Below, in pieces: positions 54,838 to 63,039 of a stretch of 63,740 bases of DNA. The translations under genes and the position numbers were made by a program. Under the pieces are notes generated by a model. It had not been told where the DNA came from, did not search any database, and was given only the letters and a program-made list of their open reading frames with translations. How positions within the stretch are numbered: position 1 is the stretch's first letter; the number at the start of each line of letters is the position of its first letter. The stretch is from a virus, in the IMG/VR virus record IMGVR_UViG_3300033571_013671, positions 1-63,740 of that record. The stretch is one strand, 5' to 3'.

Positions 54838-55326
54838 TTAGAATACATTGATTGCTCTATCGAAACGAAGTGTTGCTGTAATATCAGCTAAGTCAGAAGA
54901 TGAATAATCTAATGAACCAAAGTCAACATCATTAAGTTGTGTACCTTGTAAAATCCATTTTTGAACAACAACTCCTGTTGGGTCTAACATTTCTAATTCT
55001 ACATCTTTTTTATATCCCGCTGCATATCCTTGTCTACCTGTAACTGATTCAGAGTGTAAACGAACCCACTCCATCAAAGCTTGTGTTGCCGAAGGTCCTA
55101 TTGGGTCTCTAAATGTTACAGAAATAGATTCCCAGTTAAATCTACCAATTACATAAGTAGATGTATTTAGGAAAGGTATTTCTACCTCTTGACTCGTATA
55201 TTTTGGTCGGCTTGTTGTAGATACCCACCATTCTTGAATTCCCAATTCATCTGGAAATCTCAAAATAAACCTATTCTTTCTTAGCGGTTCGTAAGGAACA
55301 GGCATTCTCATTAATAAATCAGCCAT
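54838..55326 (-). CDS. Tail tube protein, gp19-like, 162 aa
   Basis: 162 residues, equal in size to T4 gp19 (163). MADLLMRMPVPYEPLRKNRF then ILRFPDELGIQEWWVSTTSR followed by FNWESISVTFRDPIGPSATQ match the gp19 family (N-terminal loop, beta-barrel, [ST]-[VI]-T-F-R-D-x-[IV] strand). The subunits stack as hexamers to form the tube around the tape measure. It is separated from the sheath by three tagged genes, whereas in T4 gp18 and gp19 adjoin. The ATATTTAT element and a terminator mark it as its own transcript. Confidence 0.9.
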   Translation of the reverse strand: MADLLMRMPVPYEPLRKNRFILRFPDELGIQEWWVSTTSRPKYTSQEVEIPFLNTSTYVIGRFNWESISVTFRDPIGPSATQALMEWVRLHSESVTGRQGYAAGYKKDVELEMLDPTGVVVQKWILQGTQLNDVDFGSLDYSSSDLADITATLRFDRAINVF

Positions 55327-55371
55327 CTTAATTTTTTTTTAATTTTCTTTTATTAGTTGTATTATTTATAT

Positions 55372-55380
55372 ATAAATATT
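55372..55380 (-). promoter_or_regulatory. ATATTTAT element upstream of tail tube gene
   Basis: The coding strand reads AATATTTATATATAAATA, 45 nt before ATG 55326. It also contains TATAAATA (55370-55363), identical to the T4 late-promoter core. Confidence 0.5.
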
Positions 55381-55396
55381 ATGTTTTTAAAAAAAT

Positions 55397-58300
55397 TTAT
55401 TTTTTTATAACAATTCTTTTCTTTTTTGGGTTTTTAGAATCGGAAGTATCGTAAACAATAAAATTAATTTGTGGATATAATTTTTGTAATTCATTTTTTA
55501 TTAATTCTTCAATTGTCTTAACATTACTAACATCATCATCACTATATCCTACACTAATACCCTCAAAATTAGGATCATCTTTTATTTTTTCTATTTGTTT
55601 AATTACCCTATTAACAAAATCTTTAAACGCAATTTCCTTACCTTTTTCTGGTTTTGTACTACTTACATCTAAACCAAACTTATTTAAAAATTCTTCAGAT
55701 GATACTGGGTGATAATCTTGTAGAGTTAAATAATCATCTATTGAAACTCCATTTAGATTATTTTCCATTTCTTTTATTTCTGAATTAGTAAAAGTTTTAT
55801 TTATTAAAATTTTAATACCATCTTTAATCGCTTGTGGTGAATTAGATCTCGCAGTAATAATAGAAAAATCACTACCACTAATTAATGCCTCTTTAAAATC
55901 ATTATAACTAGGACCAAATTGATTATATCTGACTGCTTGCTCTACATCCTTTATAAACGCATTATAATCTCTAAAATCTTTAAAAGAATTTAAAATGTTA
56001 TTACCCACATATCTAAATTCTTTACCTATTTTATCTCTAACACTTCTAAATTGTTCTGTTGATACTGAAACTGGTACCCACATTAAACCATTTACACTAT
56101 ATTCTAAATGTATTCTTGTAGACATTTTAAGGATATTATCGTCCCAATCAAATGAGTAAGCCTTTCTAAATGATTCTACTAAGTAATGTTTTTTATAAAT
56201 AATCGATTCATTTTTAACTTCCTCTTTATTTTCTTCTTCTACATCATCTAATCCTGACATTATAAATGGTAAAAGTGCTGGATAACCTTTAGAAATTAAT
56301 TCATATGCTTGTCTATATAAATCTTTTTCAAGTTTCTTCGCTTGTTCTGGATATACATTTTTCCAATTCTGTTCTAATTTAGATAATACAGTAAAAAAAT
56401 CTTTAGGTATATTATTAACCCAACCATCTACACTATTTAATTCTTTTTGTAATTTTACCTCATCATTTACATTCTTTTTTAAAAATAAATCTATAAATTT
56501 TTTAAAGAAATTTTTTAAAATATTACTATTATCATCAAGATTCTTAGTATTAGGATTTATTTTACTCAAGTCTAAATTATTTTCATACCTTGCCTTTTCT
56601 ACATTAATTCCTGCTAACTTTTCAGATTTATTAGTACCTCTAAGATAATCCACTAAAAAAGTTGCAAATCCTTTATTTTTTTCTAATGTGCCTAATTCCA
56701 TCAAACTTTTAATGTTGGCAGCAAATTCTGCTTCAATTTCTTTAACATGACTCCAATAAGATAATTCTTCCGCAACTTTTTTGACAATATTATCTACTTC
56801 CTCAATATCTATATTATTATTAATAAATTGTAAAAGTTTTTCATCACTTAATCCTTCAGTTTTTGTTTTTATATTTTTATAATTATCATTAACATTTTCC
56901 CAATCTTTTATAAACCACCTTAATACTCTAGTTTTAACATCGTCACCATACATATTAATTATATTAGCATTACTAACAGTTTGTCCTTTTGGTTGAATTA
57001 TAAATTTTTCTGGTACTTCATTATTTTGTAATGCCCATTCCTCAAAATCATCCCTCCAAGAATAATCTTTACTGGTATCTATATTTTTTTCCACACCAAA
57101 TTTTCGTATTAATGTCTCAACATTATTTTCATCCGAATGCCACCAATCCCAAAAATGAACTGATGGTTTTTCACCTGGTATTACTTCATTTTTATAATAA
57201 TATTTAGTTCTTTTACCTGTTAAATAACCCCAAGCTTCTTTCCCACTTTGGAACCCTCCACTTTTATATGTCGCATAACTTTGATTACTTACTTTTTGAA
57301 CAACGTGTGTTAATTCATGATAAATCACATGAAAAATACTGTCTTTTAATTCTTCTAAATTTTTTGGTTTTCTGTAATTACTTATTGCGTCAGGATTAAT
57401 TATTACCCACTGACCCCAATTACCTTGTACATCATCAGCATACATCCTAACACCCAAAGGTACATCATATCTATAAACATATTTTTTTCTTAAATCAGGA
57501 TCCTTTAAAATTTTTTCAGATTTAATCCAATCTAAAATATATGGTCTATTACCACTTACATTTGGTGGATACATATGATTGGCGATAGGGAAAGTTTTTT
57601 CGTATTCATCTCTAAATAGATTCTCTAATCCATCATCATTAATTTTTGTATTATTAAACTGTTCAGGACCTTGTTTATTTAGTGTAAATTTTACATTTTC
57701 ACCATTAATATTTAATGTAACGTAAACAGGTTCACCAGTATTGGAATCAAAACCCCAATCCTTATCTAAACCATATTTTTTTAATGAAGCATCTATAATA
57801 TCATATTCATCTTTAGGGATATCAGATAATTTTACTCCAGCAACTTGTTCTACTGATTTTTTTTCTGGAGTTAACTTATCCAACTCTATAAAAAATTCTT
57901 CAGATGTTATTTTTTTATTTTTTAAATTATCAAATATTTCTTTATATTTTTCTTCCCCATGTATTTCTTTAAATTTTTTAACTTTTTCATCTAATAACTT
58001 TTTATATTGTATTATAGTATTATCTATTTCTAAATTAAAAACTTCATCTTGTGCCTTTAAAACTGATATTATAGATATTTGATTATCAGTTAATTTTTTT
58101 AATACATCATTAGGTAAATCGGTAATTTCATTAGTTACGTATTTAGTTAAAGTATCAACATTTAAATCGGAATTACTAAAAATATATTTTGTATAATCAC
58201 TAATTGTATCTTTCCATATTTTTTTACTATTATTGATTTCGTCAAGTTTAAACAATTTTTTTAAATTTAAATTATCATTTATAATTTTAAATTTGGTACT

Positions 58301-58486
58301 AAGTTCATCTAAGTTTTTTGTAAAATTAAATGATGGTAAAACGTCAGTATTTTTTATTAATGAGGTATTAACATTTTTAGCTGCGGCAATTACATCATCT
58401 AACCATTTTTGTTCAGATAAAATTGTTTTTTTGTTTAAAAAATATTTTAATTTGTTTTTTTCCGTTTGTGAAAGTGACAATTTCAT
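55397..58486 (-). CDS. Tagged virion protein with zinc-protease motif and HAD-like domain, 1029 aa
   Basis: The leader KLSLSQTEKNKLKYFLNKKT then ILSEQ carries the tag (LSE). Residues 30-330 are helical. HELTH at 390-394 is a zincin HExxH site in the helix FHVIYHELTHVV. KEIEAEFAANI near 582 fits a gluzincin third ligand. The C-terminal domain (about 775-1029) resembles HAD phosphatases: FDWDDNIL near 779-786 (motif I), SIITARS near 880 (motif II), KPEKGKEIAF (possible motif III Lys) and SVGYSDDD near 980 (motif IV). The combination is unusual. The gene is between tail tube and sheath. It may be packaged and act in the host or during maturation. Both activities are inferred from motifs. Confidence 0.7.
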   Translation of the reverse strand: MKLSLSQTEKNKLKYFLNKKTILSEQKWLDDVIAAAKNVNTSLIKNTDVLPSFNFTKNLDELSTKFKIINDNLNLKKLFKLDEINNSKKIWKDTISDYTKYIFSNSDLNVDTLTKYVTNEITDLPNDVLKKLTDNQISIISVLKAQDEVFNLEIDNTIIQYKKLLDEKVKKFKEIHGEEKYKEIFDNLKNKKITSEEFFIELDKLTPEKKSVEQVAGVKLSDIPKDEYDIIDASLKKYGLDKDWGFDSNTGEPVYVTLNINGENVKFTLNKQGPEQFNNTKINDDGLENLFRDEYEKTFPIANHMYPPNVSGNRPYILDWIKSEKILKDPDLRKKYVYRYDVPLGVRMYADDVQGNWGQWVIINPDAISNYRKPKNLEELKDSIFHVIYHELTHVVQKVSNQSYATYKSGGFQSGKEAWGYLTGKRTKYYYKNEVIPGEKPSVHFWDWWHSDENNVETLIRKFGVEKNIDTSKDYSWRDDFEEWALQNNEVPEKFIIQPKGQTVSNANIINMYGDDVKTRVLRWFIKDWENVNDNYKNIKTKTEGLSDEKLLQFINNNIDIEEVDNIVKKVAEELSYWSHVKEIEAEFAANIKSLMELGTLEKNKGFATFLVDYLRGTNKSEKLAGINVEKARYENNLDLSKINPNTKNLDDNSNILKNFFKKFIDLFLKKNVNDEVKLQKELNSVDGWVNNIPKDFFTVLSKLEQNWKNVYPEQAKKLEKDLYRQAYELISKGYPALLPFIMSGLDDVEEENKEEVKNESIIYKKHYLVESFRKAYSFDWDDNILKMSTRIHLEYSVNGLMWVPVSVSTEQFRSVRDKIGKEFRYVGNNILNSFKDFRDYNAFIKDVEQAVRYNQFGPSYNDFKEALISGSDFSIITARSNSPQAIKDGIKILINKTFTNSEIKEMENNLNGVSIDDYLTLQDYHPVSSEEFLNKFGLDVSSTKPEKGKEIAFKDFVNRVIKQIEKIKDDPNFEGISVGYSDDDVSNVKTIEELIKNELQKLYPQINFIVYDTSDSKNPKKKRIVIKK

Positions 58487-58514
58487 ATAAATAAATATTT
58501 AACATAAAATAAAA

Positions 58515-58535
58515 AATCCCGCCAATGACGGGATT
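58515..58535 (-). terminator. Rho-independent terminator after the 120-aa gene
   Basis: AATCCCG and CGGGATT form a 7-bp stem, loop CCAATGA, followed by a T tract on the minus strand. It resembles the terminators at 23847 and 54792 (AATCCC...GGGATT). Confidence 0.85.
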
Positions 58536-58558
58536 ATTTTTTGTCTAAAAAAAAGATA

Positions 58559-58921
58559 TTATCTTCTTCTGAATTTTTTATAACTTTCAGGCATTCTATT
58601 TCTTAACCTTCTTTGTCTCTCCCCTCCAAATTCTGAGTCTTCCCTATGTTTTCCCATATTTTGATCATACCATTTACGATGAACATCTTTCAATCCACTA
58701 TAATCGTCATCGTCTTCTTCATAATCAGGGGATGGTGCATCAAATCTAGGGTCATATTCCTTTTCACCCCACTCTTCGCCTTCTTCATAATCAGGAGATG
58801 GTGCATAAAATCTAGGGTCATACTCCCCTCTATCGTCCATACCACCCATATCTTCTTTAATAACTCGTCTTACGATTCTTCTTAAATCTGATTCTGTTAA
58901 TCTAACTACTCTTTTTTTCAT
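58559..58921 (-). CDS. Tagged acidic repeat protein, 120 aa
   Basis: The leader MKKRVVRLTESDLRRIVRRV then IKED is the clearest tag (IKE). Two 15-residue repeats follow (EYDPRF[YD]APSPDYEE), then an Asp-rich stretch and a basic C-terminus (RRLRNRMPESYKKFRRR). The protein is probably disordered. The acidic middle and basic end recall internal DNA-associated virion proteins. It is 5 bases after the 94-residue gene. Confidence 0.65.
   Translation of the reverse strand: MKKRVVRLTESDLRRIVRRVIKEDMGGMDDRGEYDPRFYAPSPDYEEGEEWGEKEYDPRFDAPSPDYEEDDDDYSGLKDVHRKWYDQNMGKHREDSEFGGERQRRLRNRMPESYKKFRRR
58715..58825 (-). repeat. Two diverged 45-bp repeats coding EYDPRFxAPSPDYEE
   Basis: Copies span 58715-58759 and 58781-58825, with a few base differences. 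Confidence 0.8.
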
Positions 58922-58926
58922 AATAT

Positions 58927-59211
58927 TTAACTTTTAATTGGTGAATTTGATTTATCTTTAAGACAATTTAATGCTGCAATTGCTTTAGTTCCTACACCAA
59001 ATGGATCATTAATAACCATTTTACCAACTTCTTTAAGACACTCTTCAGCGTCACCACTTAAACAAGATGCTGGTGGTTTAATACCTGCTTCACTACAACA
59101 TACAACTAAATCATTTTTAGGATCTTCATTTTCCTTTAATAATTTTTTTACTATTCTTTTCATATCAGTCTCAGACAAAGTAATAGTTTTCCCGTTTTTT
59201 CTAATTTTCAT
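58927..59211 (-). CDS. Tagged small Cys protein, 94 aa
   Basis: The leader TITLSETDMKRIVKKLLKEN is a tag (LKE) closely matching that of the 120-residue protein. The mature part has four Cys (CCSEAG, SCLSG, EECLKE, LNCLKDK) that could form disulfides. It is encoded directly after the sheath gene. Unknown function; a small packaged or secreted-like factor is possible. Confidence 0.6.
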   Translation of the reverse strand: MKIRKNGKTITLSETDMKRIVKKLLKENEDPKNDLVVCCSEAGIKPPASCLSGDAEECLKEVGKMVINDPFGVGTKAIAALNCLKDKSNSPIKS

Positions 59212-59244
59212 CTTTTTTTATTTTTAATTATTATTATTATATTA

Positions 59245-62100
59245 TTAAATATCGTCAAAACTTGCTCCTGTGTTAGTAATGTTAAATTCTATTGAAATAA
59301 ATTCTAACGACCTTGTAGGTTTAATAAAGATTCTACCATTTAATTCATTTCTATCGATAGATTCTGGAGTATCATCTAATGTTACTCTAAAGTCTGTTAA
59401 ACCTCTTTCTTTTCTAATATTATCTAATATTGGGTTAACTAAGCTTAAGAACTGATTTCTTACAACGTCATCATTTTGTTCAAATAATAGTCTGATTGAT
59501 ACTGCTGAAATAAGTTTTCTAGCTTGTAACAACAATCTTCTAACATTAATTCTATTAAGTGCGGTTTCTTTAACTTGTAATGTTTTATTACCAAAAATAA
59601 CTACACCTACATCAGAGAAAGTTGCCATAGGGTTAATTCTTCCCTCATATAAATCATCTCTATCATCTAATTTAAGTTTAACTCTAGCTTTTATTGCTGT
59701 TGTTGTACCTCTGTTTAAACCTGCTGCTGCGAACCAAGGGAAAGCAACATTATCTGTTAAAGCGATGTTTCTAACAACCTCAACTGTAGGAGGTAACCAA
59801 ACGTATCTATTGTTTTCAGTATCATTCATTTGTAACCAAGGCCAATATGTGGCAGAATAGTTAGAATCAATTCCAGAATCCTCAACAATATCTACTGCCT
59901 CACCAGGAGTTAATACTACACCATCCGCATCAACGTCAGGAGTTGTTACAATATAAAGTGAATCCGCTCTATCCGTTTCAATAACGTCAACCGCATTTTC
60001 AATTAAACTTATGTTATCCCTTAAATCTATACCTGGTGTTGCAAATACATTTATATTAACCGCCTCAGGATTATTAAATGTATATATACCATTTAAGTAT
60101 GCGTAATAGTCAGAAGTGATACCATCATCACCTTCAGTTGTTACAAATGTATTAAATAAACCTTTAGAAGTACCTAAAGAACCTTTAGTTCCATTTTTAG
60201 TATAACTATCACCATTAGTTCTTTTAGTCCTATATTCGTCCCATCCATCCCATCCACCGTAAGGTGCAAAAGTGAATTTACGAGCTGATAATTTTTCATA
60301 TGGACCATTTATTAATCCTGCGTCAGTAGTAAATGCTGAAACACCAACTTGTAATGTAGGAACATAACTATTACTACCTAATTCTATCATAGCACCTTGT
60401 GCATTTTTATCTAAGTGGAAACCTGCAGTTTTTCCTGTGTATTCACCATTATTAACTGCATTTACCCCCATATAATTAAAGAAATCTTGATCCACACCAA
60501 TCTCACTATTTAAACCTAAATAAGTTTTTCTCAATTTAGATGTATTAAAATCGGTATATTTAGTTTTATATTCAATTTTTGGTGGTAGAGCAGTTCTATT
60601 AGAACCAATATATGTTCTATTAAGAACCCCCTCAAAACCAGCAGGGAAATGGTTACCTAAATCTGGATCCGTATCATCCCACAATTCAACCATAACATAT
60701 TTACTTCTAAGTGGGAATTCTCCGTTTGTAGTACCTATTTTTCTAGCTATAAATCCAACTGAATTACTATCCATAGAAAGTGAAGAGAATTTCTCTACAA
60801 TATTAGGATTTGCATCAGTATCATTAAATTTTCTAATGATTAAATCAAAAGTTTTATTATCTGGTTGGATGTTTAAAATTGAAAATTTTACGTCTTGATT
60901 AGCCGCATTACCATCAGATATTGTTACTAATCTAAATAATCTCTGTAATGTATTACCCACACCCGTACCTTTTAATTCTGAAAGAACCCAAGGAGATACC
61001 GCAGTTTTCCAACCTTCTAAATAGTTATTTAAATTATTTGTTGTTGTTGAACCTATATTAACAAATGAAGTATCTAACCCTCTTACTTTTTTAGCTGAAA
61101 TTAAATCTTCTAATACGTTAGTATAAATTTCTTCTACCCAAAGTTCAGTTTCTTTATCTTGTGTAGACTGACCAAATACTCTAGGTAAGAAATTCTTTTT
61201 AGTCCTATCCATAGAAACTTCATAGTTAAAATTAACTCCATTATATGTTACACCTGAAATATTAAAAGAAGCTAATGAATTTAATGGTAAATTAGAAGTA
61301 TTAGTCATTAAAGTGTCTGTAACACCAGTAACATCGTATGTTAAATTCTCTAATCCATCGTAAGAACCTCTAGATCTTAATGTTGCTATAACACTACCGT
61401 CAACATCTGTGTAACAATTTGCGGTATAACTAACGACAGTACCACTAGTTGTACCAGTTACAAATCCAGTAGTTGCACCACTACCTTTAGATACAACAGT
61501 CATATCAAAAGTTGCTCCACTAAAGTTACATCCAGTTTTTACATAAAGAGGTGAAGTAATTGATATAGTACCTCCAGTATTTAAAATACCTATATTATTA
61601 AATAAAGTATTAATTTGTCCATCATTATAAAGTGCGTTTAAATTTGCGTCATTAAATGTTAATGAAGTAGGAATTCCGTTAACGCTACTAGCTGAATAAG
61701 TTAACAATACTGGATATGATGTTGTATTTGTAATACCCGTTGTGGAAGGATCTTCTGAAGAATCCAAAGTGATACACCACGCATTACCTGCTTTATAACC
61801 TGACAAACCTAATACTCTACTCACATAAAGTTGATTTGTTTGTGTTAAATAAGATTTTGCTATGTAATTAAGTTCATATTTATTGAAACCATTGGCTTTA
61901 AATTTTTCGGGATTTAATCCACCAAAGTAACTAATAAATTCATCGTAATTAGAAATGAAAACTGGTTCGAAAGCTGGTCCTTTAGGTGTCTCACCCAATA
62001 ATCCCAACGTAGTAACCCCAACTTGTCTAGTTACGAATGTTAAGTCTTTTTCTGAAGTGAACACTCCAGGACTCACAAAAATTCTGTCTGTTGATGCCAT
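59245..62100 (-). CDS. Contractile tail sheath protein, gp18-like, 951 aa
   Basis: The N-terminus MASTDRIFVSPGVFTSEKDL then ITTLGLLGETPKGPAF-like and YFGG segments are the sheath family start. The C-terminus holds WPWLQMNDTENNRYVWLPPT, NVAFPWFAAAGLNRG, INPMATFSDVGVVIFGNKTL and INVRRLLLQARKLISAVS, all hallmark sheath blocks. At 951 residues it is about 290 longer than T4 gp18 (659). The extra sequence lies in the middle (roughly 130-560) and likely forms outward-facing domains. The leader has a palindrome-containing promoter region. Confidence 0.92.
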   Translation of the reverse strand: MASTDRIFVSPGVFTSEKDLTFVTRQVGVTTLGLLGETPKGPAFEPVFISNYDEFISYFGGLNPEKFKANGFNKYELNYIAKSYLTQTNQLYVSRVLGLSGYKAGNAWCITLDSSEDPSTTGITNTTSYPVLLTYSASSVNGIPTSLTFNDANLNALYNDGQINTLFNNIGILNTGGTISITSPLYVKTGCNFSGATFDMTVVSKGSGATTGFVTGTTSGTVVSYTANCYTDVDGSVIATLRSRGSYDGLENLTYDVTGVTDTLMTNTSNLPLNSLASFNISGVTYNGVNFNYEVSMDRTKKNFLPRVFGQSTQDKETELWVEEIYTNVLEDLISAKKVRGLDTSFVNIGSTTTNNLNNYLEGWKTAVSPWVLSELKGTGVGNTLQRLFRLVTISDGNAANQDVKFSILNIQPDNKTFDLIIRKFNDTDANPNIVEKFSSLSMDSNSVGFIARKIGTTNGEFPLRSKYVMVELWDDTDPDLGNHFPAGFEGVLNRTYIGSNRTALPPKIEYKTKYTDFNTSKLRKTYLGLNSEIGVDQDFFNYMGVNAVNNGEYTGKTAGFHLDKNAQGAMIELGSNSYVPTLQVGVSAFTTDAGLINGPYEKLSARKFTFAPYGGWDGWDEYRTKRTNGDSYTKNGTKGSLGTSKGLFNTFVTTEGDDGITSDYYAYLNGIYTFNNPEAVNINVFATPGIDLRDNISLIENAVDVIETDRADSLYIVTTPDVDADGVVLTPGEAVDIVEDSGIDSNYSATYWPWLQMNDTENNRYVWLPPTVEVVRNIALTDNVAFPWFAAAGLNRGTTTAIKARVKLKLDDRDDLYEGRINPMATFSDVGVVIFGNKTLQVKETALNRINVRRLLLQARKLISAVSIRLLFEQNDDVVRNQFLSLVNPILDNIRKERGLTDFRVTLDDTPESIDRNELNGRIFIKPTRSLEFISIEFNITNTGASFDDI

Positions 62101-62142
62101 TTAATTTATTTTTTTAGTTATTATTTATTATTTTCTTTTAAT

Positions 62143-62151
62143 ATAAATATA
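62143..62151 (-). promoter_or_regulatory. ATATTTAT element in sheath leader
   Basis: The coding strand reads GTATATTTATATTAAAAG, 42 nt before ATG 62100. It overlaps the ACCAGTATATTT sequence also found at 43546-43557. Confidence 0.4.
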
Positions 62152-62165
62152 CTGGTTTTTTTGAA

Positions 62166-62193
62166 AAAATATTTTTTGTGTTATATAACACAA
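62166..62193 (-). promoter_or_regulatory. Candidate sheath promoter overlapping palindrome
   Basis: On the minus strand TTGTGT (62193-62188), 16 bp, TATTTT (62171-62166). The start would fall close to the ACCAGTATATTT motif, as at 43565. The -35 box lies inside the palindrome. Confidence 0.45.
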
Positions 62194-62194
62194 A
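62175..62194. promoter_or_regulatory. Perfect 20-bp palindrome, candidate operator
   Basis: TTTGTGTTATATAACACAAA is its own reverse complement. It lies in the intergenic region between the sheath start and the small DNA-binding gene. Confidence 0.65.
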
Positions 62195-62197
62195 TTT

Positions 62198-62217
62198 AGT
62201 ATGAGTTTTATCATACT
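62198..62217. promoter_or_regulatory. Inverted repeat AGTATGA...TCATACT
   Basis: 7-bp arms separated by 6 bases. It overlaps a rightward TACTTTTG (62214-62221), which fits the Bacteroidota -7 element TAnnTTTG and would start the small gene's message. No -33 TTTG is found at 19 bp. Confidence 0.5.
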
Positions 62218-62244
62218 TTTGACATACTTATAATAAAAAATGTT

Positions 62245-62403
62245 ATGAAAAGGGAAAATAATTTAAAAATAACTCCTCAGACACATAAAATATTAAAAGA
62301 TTATTGTGAGAAAAACGGACTTAAAATGTTCGCATTTGTTGAGAAATTAATAAAAGAAAAATGTAAGACTAAAACAGATATATATGGTGATGAGGTAAAT
62401 TAA
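62245..62403 (+). CDS. Small ribbon-helix-helix-like regulator, 52 aa
   Basis: ATG at 62245, stop at 62401-62403. The sequence has a beta strand (NNLKITPQ), then helix (THKILKDYCEKNG) and helix (KMFAFVEKLIKEKC), the Arc/CopG ribbon-helix-helix layout of dimeric repressors. It is one of only two rightward genes and faces the sheath gene across a 20-bp palindrome and an inverted repeat, so I infer self-regulation and perhaps control of late genes. Its stop overlaps that of the converging minus-strand gene in the tetranucleotide TTAA (62400-62403). It encodes a short protein, below many gene-finding limits. Confidence 0.7.
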   Translation: MKRENNLKITPQTHKILKDYCEKNGLKMFAFVEKLIKEKCKTKTDIYGDEVN

Positions 62404-63026
62404 TAATTACCATTTTCTAAAATATCCATTAATGAATCTTGATCTTGTTGAGTCCAATAACTTTTTGAAGGGTAACCGTTAGTCACATAATCACCTTCAC
62501 CTTTTAGATAGTCAAAAAGTCCTGATATCCCATCTTTTGTTTTTGTTATAATATTAAAATTAATATAGTCAGTACATAATTGAGATGTAGATATTGCTAA
62601 ATCAGAAGAATTTAAAGGTGATAATTTATAAGAAATATAAGTTTTTGCATGTTCCCATCTAGTGAATCTAGATTTTTGGGAATTTTCTACTAACACATTC
62701 CAATATATTTTTTGTTCATCTTCACTTAAAACTGTATCTCTATCACTTTTACTAACTAAAAAATATTGTGCCGAAATAATTTTTTCTTCTAAAGATAGAT
62801 TGTTAAATCCAATTAAATCTACAAAATATTTTATTCTATCTCTAACATAATTAAAGTCTTTTAATTTATCTCCATAATTAAACCAGTTTAATATAGAACT
62901 TACATCTGTATAGTTTTCTTTTAAATCATCACTAACTATAAAAGGTGGTCCGATAATATCACTACTTGACCAACTACTGTAATTAGATAAAGGAGTACCA
63001 TTTAAAATATATGCCTGTAATTTCAT
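62400..63026 (-). CDS. Unknown protein, 208 aa
   Basis: The start is taken as ATG 63026 (MKLQAYILNGTPLSNYSSWS). A 15-codon upstream extension would overlap the preceding gene's stop and reads as low-quality sequence. The protein is helical with FTRWEHAKTYISYKL near the middle and a Tyr/Asp-rich end. No motif was recognised. Position between the fibre-like gene and the sheath suggests a virion or assembly protein. Confidence 0.55.
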   Translation of the reverse strand: MKLQAYILNGTPLSNYSSWSSSDIIGPPFIVSDDLKENYTDVSSILNWFNYGDKLKDFNYVRDRIKYFVDLIGFNNLSLEEKIISAQYFLVSKSDRDTVLSEDEQKIYWNVLVENSQKSRFTRWEHAKTYISYKLSPLNSSDLAISTSQLCTDYINFNIITKTKDGISGLFDYLKGEGDYVTNGYPSKSYWTQQDQDSLMDILENGNY

Positions 63027-63039
63027 TTTTTTTATTTTT

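Noticed and set aside
62219-62234. TTGACA and TATAAT near the small rightward gene read as one promoter
   Set aside because: The two boxes are only 4 bp apart, so they cannot be a -35/-10 pair.
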